Assembly (NCBI GenBank): GCA_016187945.1
Contig: JACPIT010000005.1
Span: 1,426,001 to 1,490,000, forward strand
DNA from: Opitutia bacterium
GTDB lineage: Bacteria > Verrucomicrobiota > Verrucomicrobiia > Opitutales > Opitutaceae
Direction of reading: 5' to 3'
DNA: 64,000 nt
Part shown: piece after piece, positions 14,206 through 22,972 of the stretch
How positions within the stretch are numbered: position 1 is the first letter of the stretch
Layout: each line of letters opens with the position of its first letter
The notes under the pieces: model-generated
The model's input: only the letters and a program-made list of their open reading frames with translations
The model's database searches: none
What the model was told of the DNA's origin: nothing
Translations under genes and position numbers: made by a program

Positions 14206-17018
14206 GTTCCGATTTCTCCTTCCGGCAGGGTGAAATAGAAGCGGGCGCCCGCCCCGACGGCGCTCTCTGCCCACACGCGCCCGCCATGCCGGTGGACGAT
14301 GCGCTGCACGGTCGCCAAGCCGATGCCGGTGCCCGGAAACTCGTCGGCGGAATGCAGCCGCTGGAACACGCCGAAAAGTTTGTCCGCATACGCCATGTCG
14401 AAGCCCGCGCCGTTGTCGCGCACGCAGAAGACGCGCTCGCCGTCCTGCTCGCCGACGGAGAACTCGATCTGCGCGTCGGCATTGCGCGCGGTGAACTTCC
14501 ACGCGTTGCCCAGCAGGTTTTCGAGCACGAGACGCATGAGCGTGGCGTCGGCGCACGCCGGCAGGGCGGGTGCGATGCGCCAGGCCACGTGCCGCGTCGG
14601 CTCGGCCGCGTCGAACTCGGCGGCGATCGCGCGGGCCACGACCGCGAGATCGAACGGCATGCGGCGGAACTCGCAGCGCGCCGTGCGCGAAAGCCGGAGC
14701 AAATCGTCGATGAGTGCGGCCATGCGCTGCGTGGCGGCGCGGATGCGCGTGAGATTTTCCCGGCCCCGGTCGCTCAGGGTGGAGACCTCGTCCCGCAGGA
14801 GGATGCGGCCAAAGCCATCGATGCTGCGCAGGGGCGCGCGCAGGTCGTGCGACACGGAGTAGGCGAACGCCTCGAGCTCGCGGTTGACGGCCTCGAGCTC
14901 GGCGGTGCGCTCGCGCACCCGCTGTTCGAGGTCGGTGTTGAGTCGCAGAATCTCCGCCCGCGCCTTTTTCGTCTCGGTGATGTCGATGCCCATCTCGAGG
15001 ATGAGCTTGGCGCCGTTGGCGTCGGTGAACGGGAAGTCGCTGATGTCGTAGTTGTGGCCGTCGGGTCCGAGCCATTCCCAGCGGTGCGGTGCACGGGTGT
15101 CGAAGGGCTTGAAACTCTCGCAGATCGTGCACGGCTCGGTGCGGTTGAACAGATACTCGTAGCAACGCCGGCCGCGCGCCTGGCCGAAGCGCTCCTCGAA
15201 AAATCGGTTGGCGAACGGCACGTGGTAGCCGGGCGTGAGGAGCACGACGTAGGCGGGCAGCAGATCGAGCACATCGTGGAAACGCTGCTCGCTCTCGCGC
15301 AGGGCGGCTTCTGCGCGCCGGCGTCCCGCGCGCTCGCGCAACGCCGCCACGCCGAACGCGAGATCCTCCCCGAATTGGAGCAGCCACTTGGCCTCCTGCT
15401 CGCCAAACGCCTCGGGTTCGCCGGCGTAGATGGACAACGCCCCAAACGCGCGACCCTCGTGCAGGAGCGGCAGCACGATCGACGATGCGAGGCCGCGGGC
15501 GAGCGCCGCCTCGCGCCACGGGGCGAAGCGCGGATCGGCGAGCATGTCCTGGCAGATCGCCGGCTGTCCCGTCCGGATTGCGCGTCCGGTGGGCCCGCCC
15601 CCCAGCTCGTTGTCGGCCCAGTTGATCCGCGCGGCCGCCACGTAGCCGTCGTCATGGCCGGCGACCGCGACGGGCCGCACCGTCTTTGCCGCGTCGTCTT
15701 CGGCGAAGCCGACCCAGGCCATCCGGTAGCCGGCCTCGTCGACGAGGACGCGGCAGATTTCATGCAGCAGCGCGGCCTCGTCCGTGGCGTGGACGAGCGC
15801 CTGGTTGCAGGCCGTGGTCGCGCGCAGCGCGCGATTGACCCGGCTGAGTTCCACCTCCGTGCGCCGGCGCGCGGTGATGTCGCGCGCCGCTGCGAAGACG
15901 CCGCTCGCTTCGCCGCGCTCGTCCTTGAAAATCGAGGCGTTGTAGAGCACTGACTGCACGCGCCCATCCCGGTGCCGCAGCTCCAGCGGGTAGTCGCGCA
16001 CGGCGCCTTCGCGGAAAACCTGCTCGTAGCCGGCGCGCGCTTTGTCCGGCGCGGTGAAGTAATTCGAAAAATCGGTGCCGACGAGCTGCTCGCGCGGCAC
16101 GCCGGTGGCCTGCACGGAGGCCTCGTTCACGTCGGTGATCTTGCCTTCGGCGCTGATGGTGACGAGCGGGTCGAGCGACGCTTCGATCAGCGAGCGCGCG
16201 TAGGCGGAGGAGGCGCGCTGGAGTTCCTCGGCCAGCTTGCGCTGCGTGACGTCGCGCGCGGCGGCGAACACCCCGAGCACCCGGCCCTTGTCGTCCTTGT
16301 AGAGGGCGGCGTTGTAGAGCACGTCGGTGACGCGCCCGGAAGCGTGCCGGAGAGCGAGCGGGTAGTCGCGCACGAAGCCTTGGGAGAACACCTGCTGGTA
16401 GCCGTCGCGCGCGCGCTTCGGCTCGGTGAAGTAGTTCGAGAAATCCGTGCCGATGAGGCGCTGACGCGGGATGCCGGTGACGAGCTCAGTGGCCTGATTG
16501 ACATCCGTGATCTTGCCTTCGGCGCTGATGGTGACGAGCGGGTCGAGCGACACCTCGATGAGCGAGCGCGCGTAGAATTGCGCCGCCTTGAGCTCCGCGG
16601 TGAGTCGCACTTCGGCGGTGATGTCCTTCGAGATGAGGAGATATCCGATGGGCCGCCCCGTCGAGTCGCGACGCGGATTGACGACCACGCTGGCCGTGAA
16701 CCGGCTGCCATCCTTGCGCTGCCGGGTGACCATGCCCTCCCACTTTCCGTCGCGCAGCGCGGCCGTCATGATCTCCTGGTGCTTGCCGGCCCGGACATCC
16801 TCGGCGACGTGCAATATCGAAGTGTTGGCGCGGCCCACGACTTCGGCCGGCTCGTAACCGTAGAGGCGGCGCGCGCCCTCGTTCCAGAGGAGGATGCGAC
16901 CGTCGAGGTCTTCGCCGATGATCGAATACTCGGTCGACGACTCGAGGATGTTGCCGATGAAGTCGAGCGCCTGTTCGGCCGTGCCGAGGATGGTCGAGTC
17001 AAAGAGTTCTGTATGCAT
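14202..17018 (-). CDS. Multi-PAS/GAF sensor histidine kinase
   Basis: A 938-residue soluble kinase. PAS1 spans about residues 22-140. Two nearly identical PAS modules follow at about 150-273 and 274-390, both containing SLDPLVTISAEGKITDVN and GTDFSNYF. A GAF domain (about 400-545, with HEICRVLVDEAGYRMAW) and a PAS with cysteine-bearing RTEPCTICESF (about 565-690) come next. The HisKA domain has LEAFAYSVSHDLRAPL, and the ATPase domain has NLLGNAWKFT, DNGAGFDMAYADKLFGVFQRLH and GTGIGLATVQRI. The core is the phytochrome-like type paired with Rcp1 receivers; one is coupled directly downstream. The ATG at 17018 is preferred over an in-frame GTG at 17045 because GGAAAG precedes it at a plausible distance and it opens the conserved region. 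Confidence 0.9.
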   Translation of the reverse strand: MHTELFDSTILGTAEQALDFIGNILESSTEYSIIGEDLDGRILLWNEGARRLYGYEPAEVVGRANTSILHVAEDVRAGKHQEIMTAALRDGKWEGMVTRQRKDGSRFTASVVVNPRRDSTGRPIGYLLISKDITAEVRLTAELKAAQFYARSLIEVSLDPLVTISAEGKITDVNQATELVTGIPRQRLIGTDFSNYFTEPKRARDGYQQVFSQGFVRDYPLALRHASGRVTDVLYNAALYKDDKGRVLGVFAAARDVTQRKLAEELQRASSAYARSLIEASLDPLVTISAEGKITDVNEASVQATGVPREQLVGTDFSNYFTAPDKARAGYEQVFREGAVRDYPLELRHRDGRVQSVLYNASIFKDERGEASGVFAAARDITARRRTEVELSRVNRALRATTACNQALVHATDEAALLHEICRVLVDEAGYRMAWVGFAEDDAAKTVRPVAVAGHDDGYVAAARINWADNELGGGPTGRAIRTGQPAICQDMLADPRFAPWREAALARGLASSIVLPLLHEGRAFGALSIYAGEPEAFGEQEAKWLLQFGEDLAFGVAALRERAGRRRAEAALRESEQRFHDVLDLLPAYVVLLTPGYHVPFANRFFEERFGQARGRRCYEYLFNRTEPCTICESFKPFDTRAPHRWEWLGPDGHNYDISDFPFTDANGAKLILEMGIDITETKKARAEILRLNTDLEQRVRERTAELEAVNRELEAFAYSVSHDLRAPLRSIDGFGRILLRDEVSTLSDRGRENLTRIRAATQRMAALIDDLLRLSRTARCEFRRMPFDLAVVARAIAAEFDAAEPTRHVAWRIAPALPACADATLMRLVLENLLGNAWKFTARNADAQIEFSVGEQDGERVFCVRDNGAGFDMAYADKLFGVFQRLHSADEFPGTGIGLATVQRIVHRHGGRVWAESAVGAGARFYFTLPEGEIGT
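15926..16570 (-). repeat. Tandem PAS-domain duplication, 372-bp period
   Basis: Within the kinase gene, two consecutive PAS-coding units repeat with a period of 372 bp (124 codons). The best-preserved stretch, about 60 nt beginning TTGCCTTCGGCGCTGATGG at 16141 and again at 16513, differs at only three positions. The protein copies share SLDPLVTISAEGKITDVN and DFSNYF. This is a recent internal duplication. Confidence 0.75.
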
Positions 17019-17415
17019 GGCCACAGTAACTTTCCGCAGGCGCACACGAAAAATAGTGCACGCACCGGCGATTGGCCCGATCGCACGGAGTCAGCGAAGA
17101 GTCCGGTTGACTGAGGGAGATTGCGTTCGCGATGTGCTCGGCGGGGTAGGCGGTGACTGAGGGCGGATTATAGGCTCCGCGTCTCCGCGTTGCTGCGCAT
17201 GCGTTGTTTTTTGGCGCATCGTGAGGTCGGTCGCCCTTCCCCTCCGTTGGGCGCCAGATGCGAACCAAGACTCCGGTCTCGCTTCGGAGTGAGACGCCTT
17301 TCCCGGAGTGCTCGCTGCAGAACGGCCGCCGGGAACGGCGATCGTTCCGGGCAGAAAATCCAAACGACCGCTCGTGGCGCCGCTTGGAAAATGGACGCTC
17401 GGGGAGCGTGCCGCG
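17019..17415. other. Intergenic region (397 bp) between kinase and glpD
   Basis: It holds the promoter of the kinase operon near 17019-17060 (AT-rich GAAAAATAGTGC on the plus strand) and the 3' end of the glpD operon. Near 17270-17295 two interlocking inverted repeats (ACTCCG/CGGAGT and GTCTC/GAGAC) could form alternative hairpins downstream of the glycerol-phosphate operon. No conserved ORF, tRNA or terminator with a T-run was recognised. Confidence 0.5.
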
Positions 17416-18876
17416 CTAGCAGCAGGAGGGCATCGACTGGTCGACGAGCTGGTGGTAGCGCTCGATCTGGTCCTCCACCGCCTCGGGCGACCAGTTCAAC
17501 AGCGGCGCCATCCAGGCCGCGACGCGTCGCGCCTGCTCTTCCGTGTCGCAGTGGTAGTAATGCCAACTGCTCCGGCGCACGAGCACGTCGTCGAGATTGC
17601 GCGCCCATTCGCTCCGGACGTAGTGCTCGACCGCGGCGCGCGTGCAGGCGCCGGGCACGATCGAGCTGAACGCCGCGTCGCGCGCGTCGGGCAGCAACGG
17701 CTCGTCCGCCGTCCGGCTGCGCGATTGCCCGCGGCCGAGGAAACGGACGAGGTGGTCGCCCGCTTGCTGCGCCATCAGGCGATAGGTCGTGAGCTTGCCA
17801 CCTGTGATGTCCCACCAGCCCGGCTCGGGCGAAAGAATCTGGTGCTCGCGCGAGACGTCGGACGGCGTGCCGTCGGGATTGGCGACGAGCGGACGGAGTC
17901 CCGCCCACGAGCTGATGACGTCCGCCGTCGATAATCTTGCCTGAGGGAAAAACCGCGCGACCGTGTCGAGGACGTAGCGCACGTCCTCCGGTTGGACGCG
18001 GACGGCTTCGGGCGCGCCGTCGTAGTCGGTGTCGGTCGTGCCGACGATCGTGCGTTCGCCCCACGGCAGGACGAAGAGCAGGCGTTTGCCTTCGGTGATG
18101 ACCACGGCTTCGCGCGTCGCGAGCCGCGTGCGATCGACAACGATGTGAATGCCTTTGCTCAACCGCAGCTTCACGGCGCTGTGCGGAATCGCCTCCGCCC
18201 ACGGGCCCGTGGCGTTCACGACGCTGCGCGCGCGGACGGTGGCCGTCCGACCGCTGAGTTCGTCGCGGATTTCGCAGTGCCACACGTCGCCGCGACGGGC
18301 GGCGTCGACGAGTCGCGTGTAGTTTGCGACGACGGCGCCGTGGCGCGTGGCGGCGCGCAGCGTGTCGAGCACGAGGCGCGCGTCGTTGGTGAGGCCGTCG
18401 TAGTAGAGGACGGCGCCGACGAGCTGGTCGATCTTGAGCTGTGGGGCGAGATGTTGCGTGGCGGGCACGTCGAGCCGGCGCGACGGCTTCAGGTTCCGAC
18501 CGCCGCAGAGGAGATCGTAGAGCTTCACGCCGATGCCGAGCTGCCAGAGCGGGCGACCTTCGCCGCGGTAGGCGGGGAACACGAAGCCGAGAGGCTGCGC
18601 GAGATGCGGCGCGAGTTTGTGCAGGAGCATCTTCTCGACGCTCGCTTCGCGCACGAGGCGCACGCGGCCTTGCTCCAGATATCGCAGGCCGCCGTGCAGC
18701 AGGCGGCTCGAGCGGCTGCTGGTGCCGAACGCGAAGTCGTGCCGGTCGACGAGAGCGACCCGCAGGCCGCGCATCGCGGCGTCGCGCGCGACGCCCGCGC
18801 CGACGATGCCGCCGCCGACCACGAACGTGTCGAAGATTTCCTCAGTGAGTTGCGCAAACACAGTCTCTCTTTTCAT
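17416..18876 (-). CDS. glpD: Aerobic glycerol-3-phosphate dehydrogenase
   Basis: A 486-residue FAD-dependent enzyme that oxidises sn-glycerol 3-phosphate to dihydroxyacetone phosphate at the membrane, passing electrons to quinone. The FAD-binding motif is VVGGGIVGAGVARDAA (about residues 18-33), followed by FAFGTSSRSSRLLHGGLRYLE, a GlpD/GlpA hallmark. VVNATGPWAE, GTTDTDYDG and WWDITGGKLTTYRLMAQ complete the family pattern. The C-terminal domain (from about 385) is short. The ATG at 18876 overlaps the HAD gene stop by ATGA. It is the last gene of the four-gene glycerol-phosphate operon. The track ORF beginning 19284 extends into the HAD gene in another frame and is wrong at its start. Confidence 0.95.
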   Translation of the reverse strand: MKRETVFAQLTEEIFDTFVVGGGIVGAGVARDAAMRGLRVALVDRHDFAFGTSSRSSRLLHGGLRYLEQGRVRLVREASVEKMLLHKLAPHLAQPLGFVFPAYRGEGRPLWQLGIGVKLYDLLCGGRNLKPSRRLDVPATQHLAPQLKIDQLVGAVLYYDGLTNDARLVLDTLRAATRHGAVVANYTRLVDAARRGDVWHCEIRDELSGRTATVRARSVVNATGPWAEAIPHSAVKLRLSKGIHIVVDRTRLATREAVVITEGKRLLFVLPWGERTIVGTTDTDYDGAPEAVRVQPEDVRYVLDTVARFFPQARLSTADVISSWAGLRPLVANPDGTPSDVSREHQILSPEPGWWDITGGKLTTYRLMAQQAGDHLVRFLGRGQSRSRTADEPLLPDARDAAFSSIVPGACTRAAVEHYVRSEWARNLDDVLVRRSSWHYYHCDTEEQARRVAAWMAPLLNWSPEAVEDQIERYHQLVDQSMPSCC

Positions 18877-19745
18877 GTCCGAAAGGGGGCCGCGCGACGG
18901 GCCGCGGCGAGCAGCTCGCCGAATTCCGCCAGGCTCGGCACGACGAGGTCCGGCGGCGGGTGGGCGCGGGCGGCGTCCTCGGCCGTCGCCTCGCCGGTGA
19001 GGACGAGCACGCCGAGCGCGCGGGCGCGCCGCGCCATCGCGATGTCGGTGTAGATGCGGTCGCCCACCATCGCGACCGCTTCGGGCGCGACGCGGTGGCG
19101 GCGCAGGATGCCGTCGAGCATCGACGGGTCGGGTTTGCCGAAGACGAGGTTGGGCGCGCGACCGGTGGCGGCCTGGAGCGCGGCGCAAATCGAGCCGCAG
19201 TCGACCAGCACGGTCGGCTGGTCGGTCGGGCAAACGAAGTCGGGATTCGTCGCGAAATACGGTTGGCCCTGTTTCACCCACCACGCGGCTCGACAGAGGC
19301 GCGCGTAAACGAGCGTGAGATCGAAGCCGACGACGACGGCGTCAGGCGCATCGGCCGCGCTGTCGTCCGTCAGCTCGAAACCCGCTTCGCGGAATTGCGC
19401 GAGCATGCTCGGCGTGCCGAGCACGAAGAGCCGCCGGAACGACGGGTGTTGCGCGCGCAGGTGATCGATCACGGCGAGCGCGGAGGTGTGCAGCTCGTCG
19501 GCGCTCGCGGTCAGTCCCATCTTGCGCAGATGCGCGAGATAGTCGGTCGGACTTTTCGACGGATTATTGGTGAGGAATGTGTAGCCGATGCCGAGTTCGC
19601 GCAGGCGGGCGAGGAATGGCAGCGTGCAGGCGAAGAGCGTCCCGCCTTTGTAGATCGTGCCGTCCATGTCGAGGGCGACGTGAGTGATGCCGGCGAGACG
19701 CGTCGACACGGCGGCTGGAAGAGAAACTGGCAGCGGCGCAGCCAT
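18873..19745 (-). CDS. HAD-IIA phosphatase, NagD/phosphoglycolate type
   Basis: A 290-residue HAD-superfamily hydrolase of subclass IIA. Motif I is ALDMDGTIYKG (nucleophile Asp26, acid/base Asp28), motif II is TFLTNNPSKS, and motif III/IV is GKPDPSMLDG followed by MVGDRIYTDIAMA. A C2-type cap lies between motifs II and III. Family members dephosphorylate small phosphoesters such as p-nitrophenyl phosphate, nucleotide monophosphates, phosphoglycolate or glycerol phosphate. Sitting between GlpT and GlpD genes with TGATG and ATGA overlaps, it may hydrolyse or repair glycerol-phosphate-like compounds. The exact substrate cannot be read from the sequence. Confidence 0.9.
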   Translation of the reverse strand: MAAPLPVSLPAAVSTRLAGITHVALDMDGTIYKGGTLFACTLPFLARLRELGIGYTFLTNNPSKSPTDYLAHLRKMGLTASADELHTSALAVIDHLRAQHPSFRRLFVLGTPSMLAQFREAGFELTDDSAADAPDAVVVGFDLTLVYARLCRAAWWVKQGQPYFATNPDFVCPTDQPTVLVDCGSICAALQAATGRAPNLVFGKPDPSMLDGILRRHRVAPEAVAMVGDRIYTDIAMARRARALGVLVLTGEATAEDAARAHPPPDLVVPSLAEFGELLAAARRAAPFRT

Positions 19746-21049
19746 CAGGTCGCCTCCTCGTAGCCGTGCGCTTTGGCGGGCCAGGCGAGCACGAACATGA
19801 TCGTGCCCAGCGCGCCGATCGCGAGCAGCGCGCCGAAAGCGGTGTTCCAGCCGGCGCGTTGCACGAGATAACCCAGGCCCCAGCCCGACACCAGCGTGCT
19901 CAGGTAGCCGAAGAGTCCGGTGAGTCCCGCGGCGGTCGCGGCGGCGCGATTCGTCGCGAGATTTGCAGCGGTGATGCCGATCAGCGCCTGCGGTCCGTAG
20001 ATGAAAAACCCGGCGAGCCCGAGGAAGCCGATCGTCAGCCAGGGCGTCGTGCCGAGTTTCCAGAAGGCCAGCATCGCGAGGCTGCCGCCGATCATGCAGA
20101 ACACGCACGTGCGCGAGCCGCGGCCGCCGAAGACGCGATCGGTGACCCAGCCGGCGATGAGCATGCCGATCAAGCCGGCGATCTCGAATCCGATCACAAC
20201 CCAGCTCGCGTGTTGGAGCGAGAAGCCCTTCATCTCTTTCAGCAGCGTCGGGCCCCAATCGAGCACCGCGAACCGCAGGATGTAGACGAAGAAATTCGCG
20301 AACGAGATCCACCACAGGTGCGGGTTGCCGAAGACATGCTCGCGCACGAACGCGCGGTATTCCGCGGAACCCTTGTCCTCGCCAGCCGTTTTTTTCGCCT
20401 GATGAATTTCCGGCAGCCCGACCGAGCTCGGCGTGTCGCGCAGCATCCAGAACAGGATCAACCCCGCGACCGTGCAGAGAATCGCCGGCCCGTGGAAGCA
20501 CCAGCGCCAGCTCGCGCGCTCCACGATGTAGCCGCAGAAGCCCAGTGCCAGCCACGCGCCGATCGAGTGCGACGTGTTCCAGATCGACATCTTGGTCGCG
20601 AGCTTCTCGGGCGGAAACCAGTGCGTCATCAACCGGCAGCACGGCGGGAAGCCCATGCCTTGCACCCAGCCGTTGACCATCCACGCCACGCCGAGCAGCA
20701 GCACGCTCGAGCTGAAACCGAAGAACACGTTCGCGACGACCGAGAGGAGCAGCCCCGCGACCATGAAGTAGCGGGCGTTGGTGCGGTCGGCCCACGGGCC
20801 GTTGAAGAATTTCGAGAGACCGTAGAGCACGCCGTGCGCGGTGAGAAAACCGCCGAGCTGGGCCTTCGTGATGTGCAGGTCCGCCTCGATGGCGGGCATC
20901 GCGACGCTCATGTTTTTGCGGACGAAATAAAACGCCGCGTAGCCGAACATCGTCGCGATCAGCGTGCGCGTCTGCCAGTAGTGAAAACGTTTTTCCACCT
21001 GGGCGGGCGCTTCGGCGGCGGCGGCGGGAGCGATGTTCGAGACGGTCAT
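19745..21049 (-). CDS. glpT: GlpT/UhpT-type organophosphate:phosphate antiporter
   Basis: A 434-residue major facilitator transporter with about 12 membrane helices. The N-terminal FGYAAFYFVRKNMSVAMPAI matches the GlpT/UhpT family opening, including the Arg (YFVRKN) that contributes to phosphate binding. NGWVQGMGFPPCCRLMTHWF is the characteristic family loop. Members exchange inorganic phosphate for glycerol 3-phosphate or hexose phosphate across the inner membrane. The operon context (glycerol-1-phosphate dehydrogenase, phosphatase, GlpD) points to glycerol phosphates. The ATG at 21049 overlaps the AraM gene stop by ATGA and the stop overlaps the HAD start by TGATG. Confidence 0.93.
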   Translation of the reverse strand: MTVSNIAPAAAAEAPAQVEKRFHYWQTRTLIATMFGYAAFYFVRKNMSVAMPAIEADLHITKAQLGGFLTAHGVLYGLSKFFNGPWADRTNARYFMVAGLLLSVVANVFFGFSSSVLLLGVAWMVNGWVQGMGFPPCCRLMTHWFPPEKLATKMSIWNTSHSIGAWLALGFCGYIVERASWRWCFHGPAILCTVAGLILFWMLRDTPSSVGLPEIHQAKKTAGEDKGSAEYRAFVREHVFGNPHLWWISFANFFVYILRFAVLDWGPTLLKEMKGFSLQHASWVVIGFEIAGLIGMLIAGWVTDRVFGGRGSRTCVFCMIGGSLAMLAFWKLGTTPWLTIGFLGLAGFFIYGPQALIGITAANLATNRAAATAAGLTGLFGYLSTLVSGWGLGYLVQRAGWNTAFGALLAIGALGTIMFVLAWPAKAHGYEEAT

Positions 21050-22434
21050 GCGGGGGCGCCCCAGGGGCCGGTCGGGGCGAAGAGGGTTTCGAGGCACCGG
21101 TCCAAAAGACCCGTGCGCACCGCGATGTCGAGCACGGTGAACCGACGGCGCAGGTGGTAGGCCCGGACGAAGCTCGCGCGGAGGCGCTCGCGAGTGAGGC
21201 CGATCTCTTCCGGCATTGTGGGCGCGCCCGCGAGCTGGAGGCGGCGACGGAGTTCGCGCGAGGAGACGAGTTGCGCCGCGAGCTGCGGACGAAGGTCGGG
21301 CCACAGCGCGATCGCGCGGAGCAACTGCGCGCGCAGTTCGTCGCGCGAAGCGTGTTTCGCGAGCGATTCCTGCACCGCCGTCTCGACGAAATCGGTGTCC
21401 GCGAACCGCCGGCGCACGTCGGCTTCGAGCTGCGCGCGATCGGGCCAGGCGGCGCAGCAGGCGTCGACGTCGAGTTGCTGGAGCGGGCGCGCGAGGAGTT
21501 GCTCGTAGAGCGTGGTGACGGCGAGCGTGGCGATGCCGACCTTGAAGCCATGGGACGGCGCCACGCCGGCGTGCGTGTGATGCTCCATGTCCCAGAGATG
21601 GCTGAACTGGTGCTCCGCGCCCGAGGCGGGCCGGCTGGACTTGGTCCACTGCATCGCGAAACCGCCCAGCATCAGCCCCTCCACCAGCGGCGTGACGGCC
21701 GCCGGCTGTCCGGCGCGAGCGCCGGCCGGATCGGCGAGCGCGGCCTCGAGACCGCCTTGCACGATGGTCCACGCGCGCGACTCGATCGGCTCGACGCCGA
21801 GGGCATCGGCGAGCAGCCAGTCGGCGCCGGCGGTGATCTTAGCCTGGAGATCGGCGTAGCCCGACGCAGTCATCTCCGGCGGCGCCCGACGAATGACGTC
21901 GATGTCGGCCACGACGGCGCGCGGCGCCGGGCAATTGAAGGTCTGCTTCGCTCCGCGAAACGTGATCGAAGCGCCGAACGCAGTGTAGCCGTCCATCGAT
22001 GCCGCCGTGGCGACGCACAGATAGGAACGGCCGGCGCGATGCGCGGCGAGTTTCACGAGGTCGTTGATCGTGCCGGACCCGACCGCCACCGGGACTGCGT
22101 CATGGAGCGCGAGCGCCTCCTCCAACTGCGCGACGAAACGGTGTTCGGCGTAGAGCGACGGATCGCGAAACACGAACGGCTCCGGTCGCGCCTGATCGGC
22201 GGCGAGCAGCTCAGCTTGGACCGCTTGCCCGGCGACCCGCCAGGTGGTCGCGTCGCAAATCACGATGGCACGGGCGCCGGGGAAATTTTCGCGGAACACC
22301 GCCGGCACGCGGGCGAGGATGCCGGCGCCGATCAGCAGGGCGCGGGTTTCGCGGGCGGAGCCCAGGGCGTCGGCGACGCCGACCGGGGCGGGTCGAATGG
22401 AAAAGGAGGGCGATACGATGGAGGCAGCGCGCAT
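21046..22434 (-). CDS. araM: sn-glycerol-1-phosphate dehydrogenase (AraM/EgsA family)
   Basis: A 462-residue member of the AraM/EgsA branch of the iron-containing dehydrogenase fold, which interconverts sn-glycerol 1-phosphate and dihydroxyacetone phosphate with NAD(P). The nucleotide site is VAVGSGTINDLVKLAA (about residues 110-125) with ATAASMDGYTAF downstream. Likely metal ligands are the Asp in SGYADLQAKI (about 193) and the His residues in SHLWDMEHH (about 281) and APSHGFKVG (about 294). It is longer than Bacillus AraM (about 394 residues) because of an extended C-terminus. It is the first gene of the operon. No PcrB-type prenyltransferase follows, so a catabolic rather than lipid-making role is plausible. 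Confidence 0.9.
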   Translation of the reverse strand: MRAASIVSPSFSIRPAPVGVADALGSARETRALLIGAGILARVPAVFRENFPGARAIVICDATTWRVAGQAVQAELLAADQARPEPFVFRDPSLYAEHRFVAQLEEALALHDAVPVAVGSGTINDLVKLAAHRAGRSYLCVATAASMDGYTAFGASITFRGAKQTFNCPAPRAVVADIDVIRRAPPEMTASGYADLQAKITAGADWLLADALGVEPIESRAWTIVQGGLEAALADPAGARAGQPAAVTPLVEGLMLGGFAMQWTKSSRPASGAEHQFSHLWDMEHHTHAGVAPSHGFKVGIATLAVTTLYEQLLARPLQQLDVDACCAAWPDRAQLEADVRRRFADTDFVETAVQESLAKHASRDELRAQLLRAIALWPDLRPQLAAQLVSSRELRRRLQLAGAPTMPEEIGLTRERLRASFVRAYHLRRRFTVLDIAVRTGLLDRCLETLFAPTGPWGAPA

Positions 22435-22972
22435 AGGCCGGGTGCTCGGAAAACCAAGTCCCCGGTCGCGCCGGAGGCAAGGAATAAACAGACAGAATAT
22501 ATATGCGACAGTGGTAGGGGGGCGAAATTCCCCTCGCCCTGGCGCCGCTAGCCTTCGGGGTGGTTACTTCGGCTTCACGCCTGTCGTTGCGCCGTCTGTC
22601 CGCCGGCGGCGATGGCGCGCCGCGACGAAGCCGCCGGGCGAAGCGGGGGCACGACACCCGTGCGCGCTGGATCGCGCCGGGGAGGGCAGCGGTAGCTTCG
22701 GCCACGTTTGCCCGCGCCGGGCTCGCGCCGGCAGGAAGAGGGAGGACTGGCGCGGCTGCGCCCCCGCCTGGAGCCAGGGCATCGCTGAAGCGGGCTTGTT
22801 GCTTAATAGCCCCAATCGCCCGAAACCATCCCGTTTGCCTTAGCCGCAACGGCGCAATGGCCTCTTCCTTCCCTGCCGAGATTGCGCGTATCGACCTCAA
22901 TGCGCTTCAGGCTTGGGTCGCGGAAAGCGGGTTGAGGTCAACGCGCTTTACTCTCGATTGCGTTGCTCCGAC
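22435..22972. other. Intergenic region (538 bp) between SorC-type regulator and araM
   Basis: It should hold the araM promoter: an AT-rich island (GAATATATATGC) lies about 65 nt before the araM ATG, and GGAATAAACAGACA at 22481 weakly resembles the palindromes flanking the regulator gene. The middle (about 22560-22860) is very GC-rich with arginine/proline shadow ORFs and no recognisable gene. Near 22508 a GTAG is followed by GGGCGA and TCGCCC arms, a possible REP-like element, and a clearer palindrome lies at 22924. Nothing else was identified. Confidence 0.5.
22924..22949. repeat. REP-like palindrome (GTTGAGGTCAAC core)
   Basis: Two 12-nt arms with one mismatch flank a GG centre. The 17-mer GTTGAGGTCAACGCGCT is shared exactly with the palindrome at 39952. 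It lies 23 nt past the stop of the SorC-type gene, so it could also act as a 3' mRNA stem. A related half-element, GACCTCAATGCGCTT, occurs about 30-50 nt away on the other side. Confidence 0.5.

Noticed and set aside
17230-17300. Possible tRNA or structured RNA between the kinase and glpD
   Set aside because: Interlocking short inverted repeats are present but no cloverleaf, T-loop sequence or CCA end can be drawn.
20984-20994. AAAACGTTTTT in the glpT gene as a LacI-type operator
   Set aside because: It lies within coding sequence and the outer bases differ from the GCAAACGTTTGC consensus.
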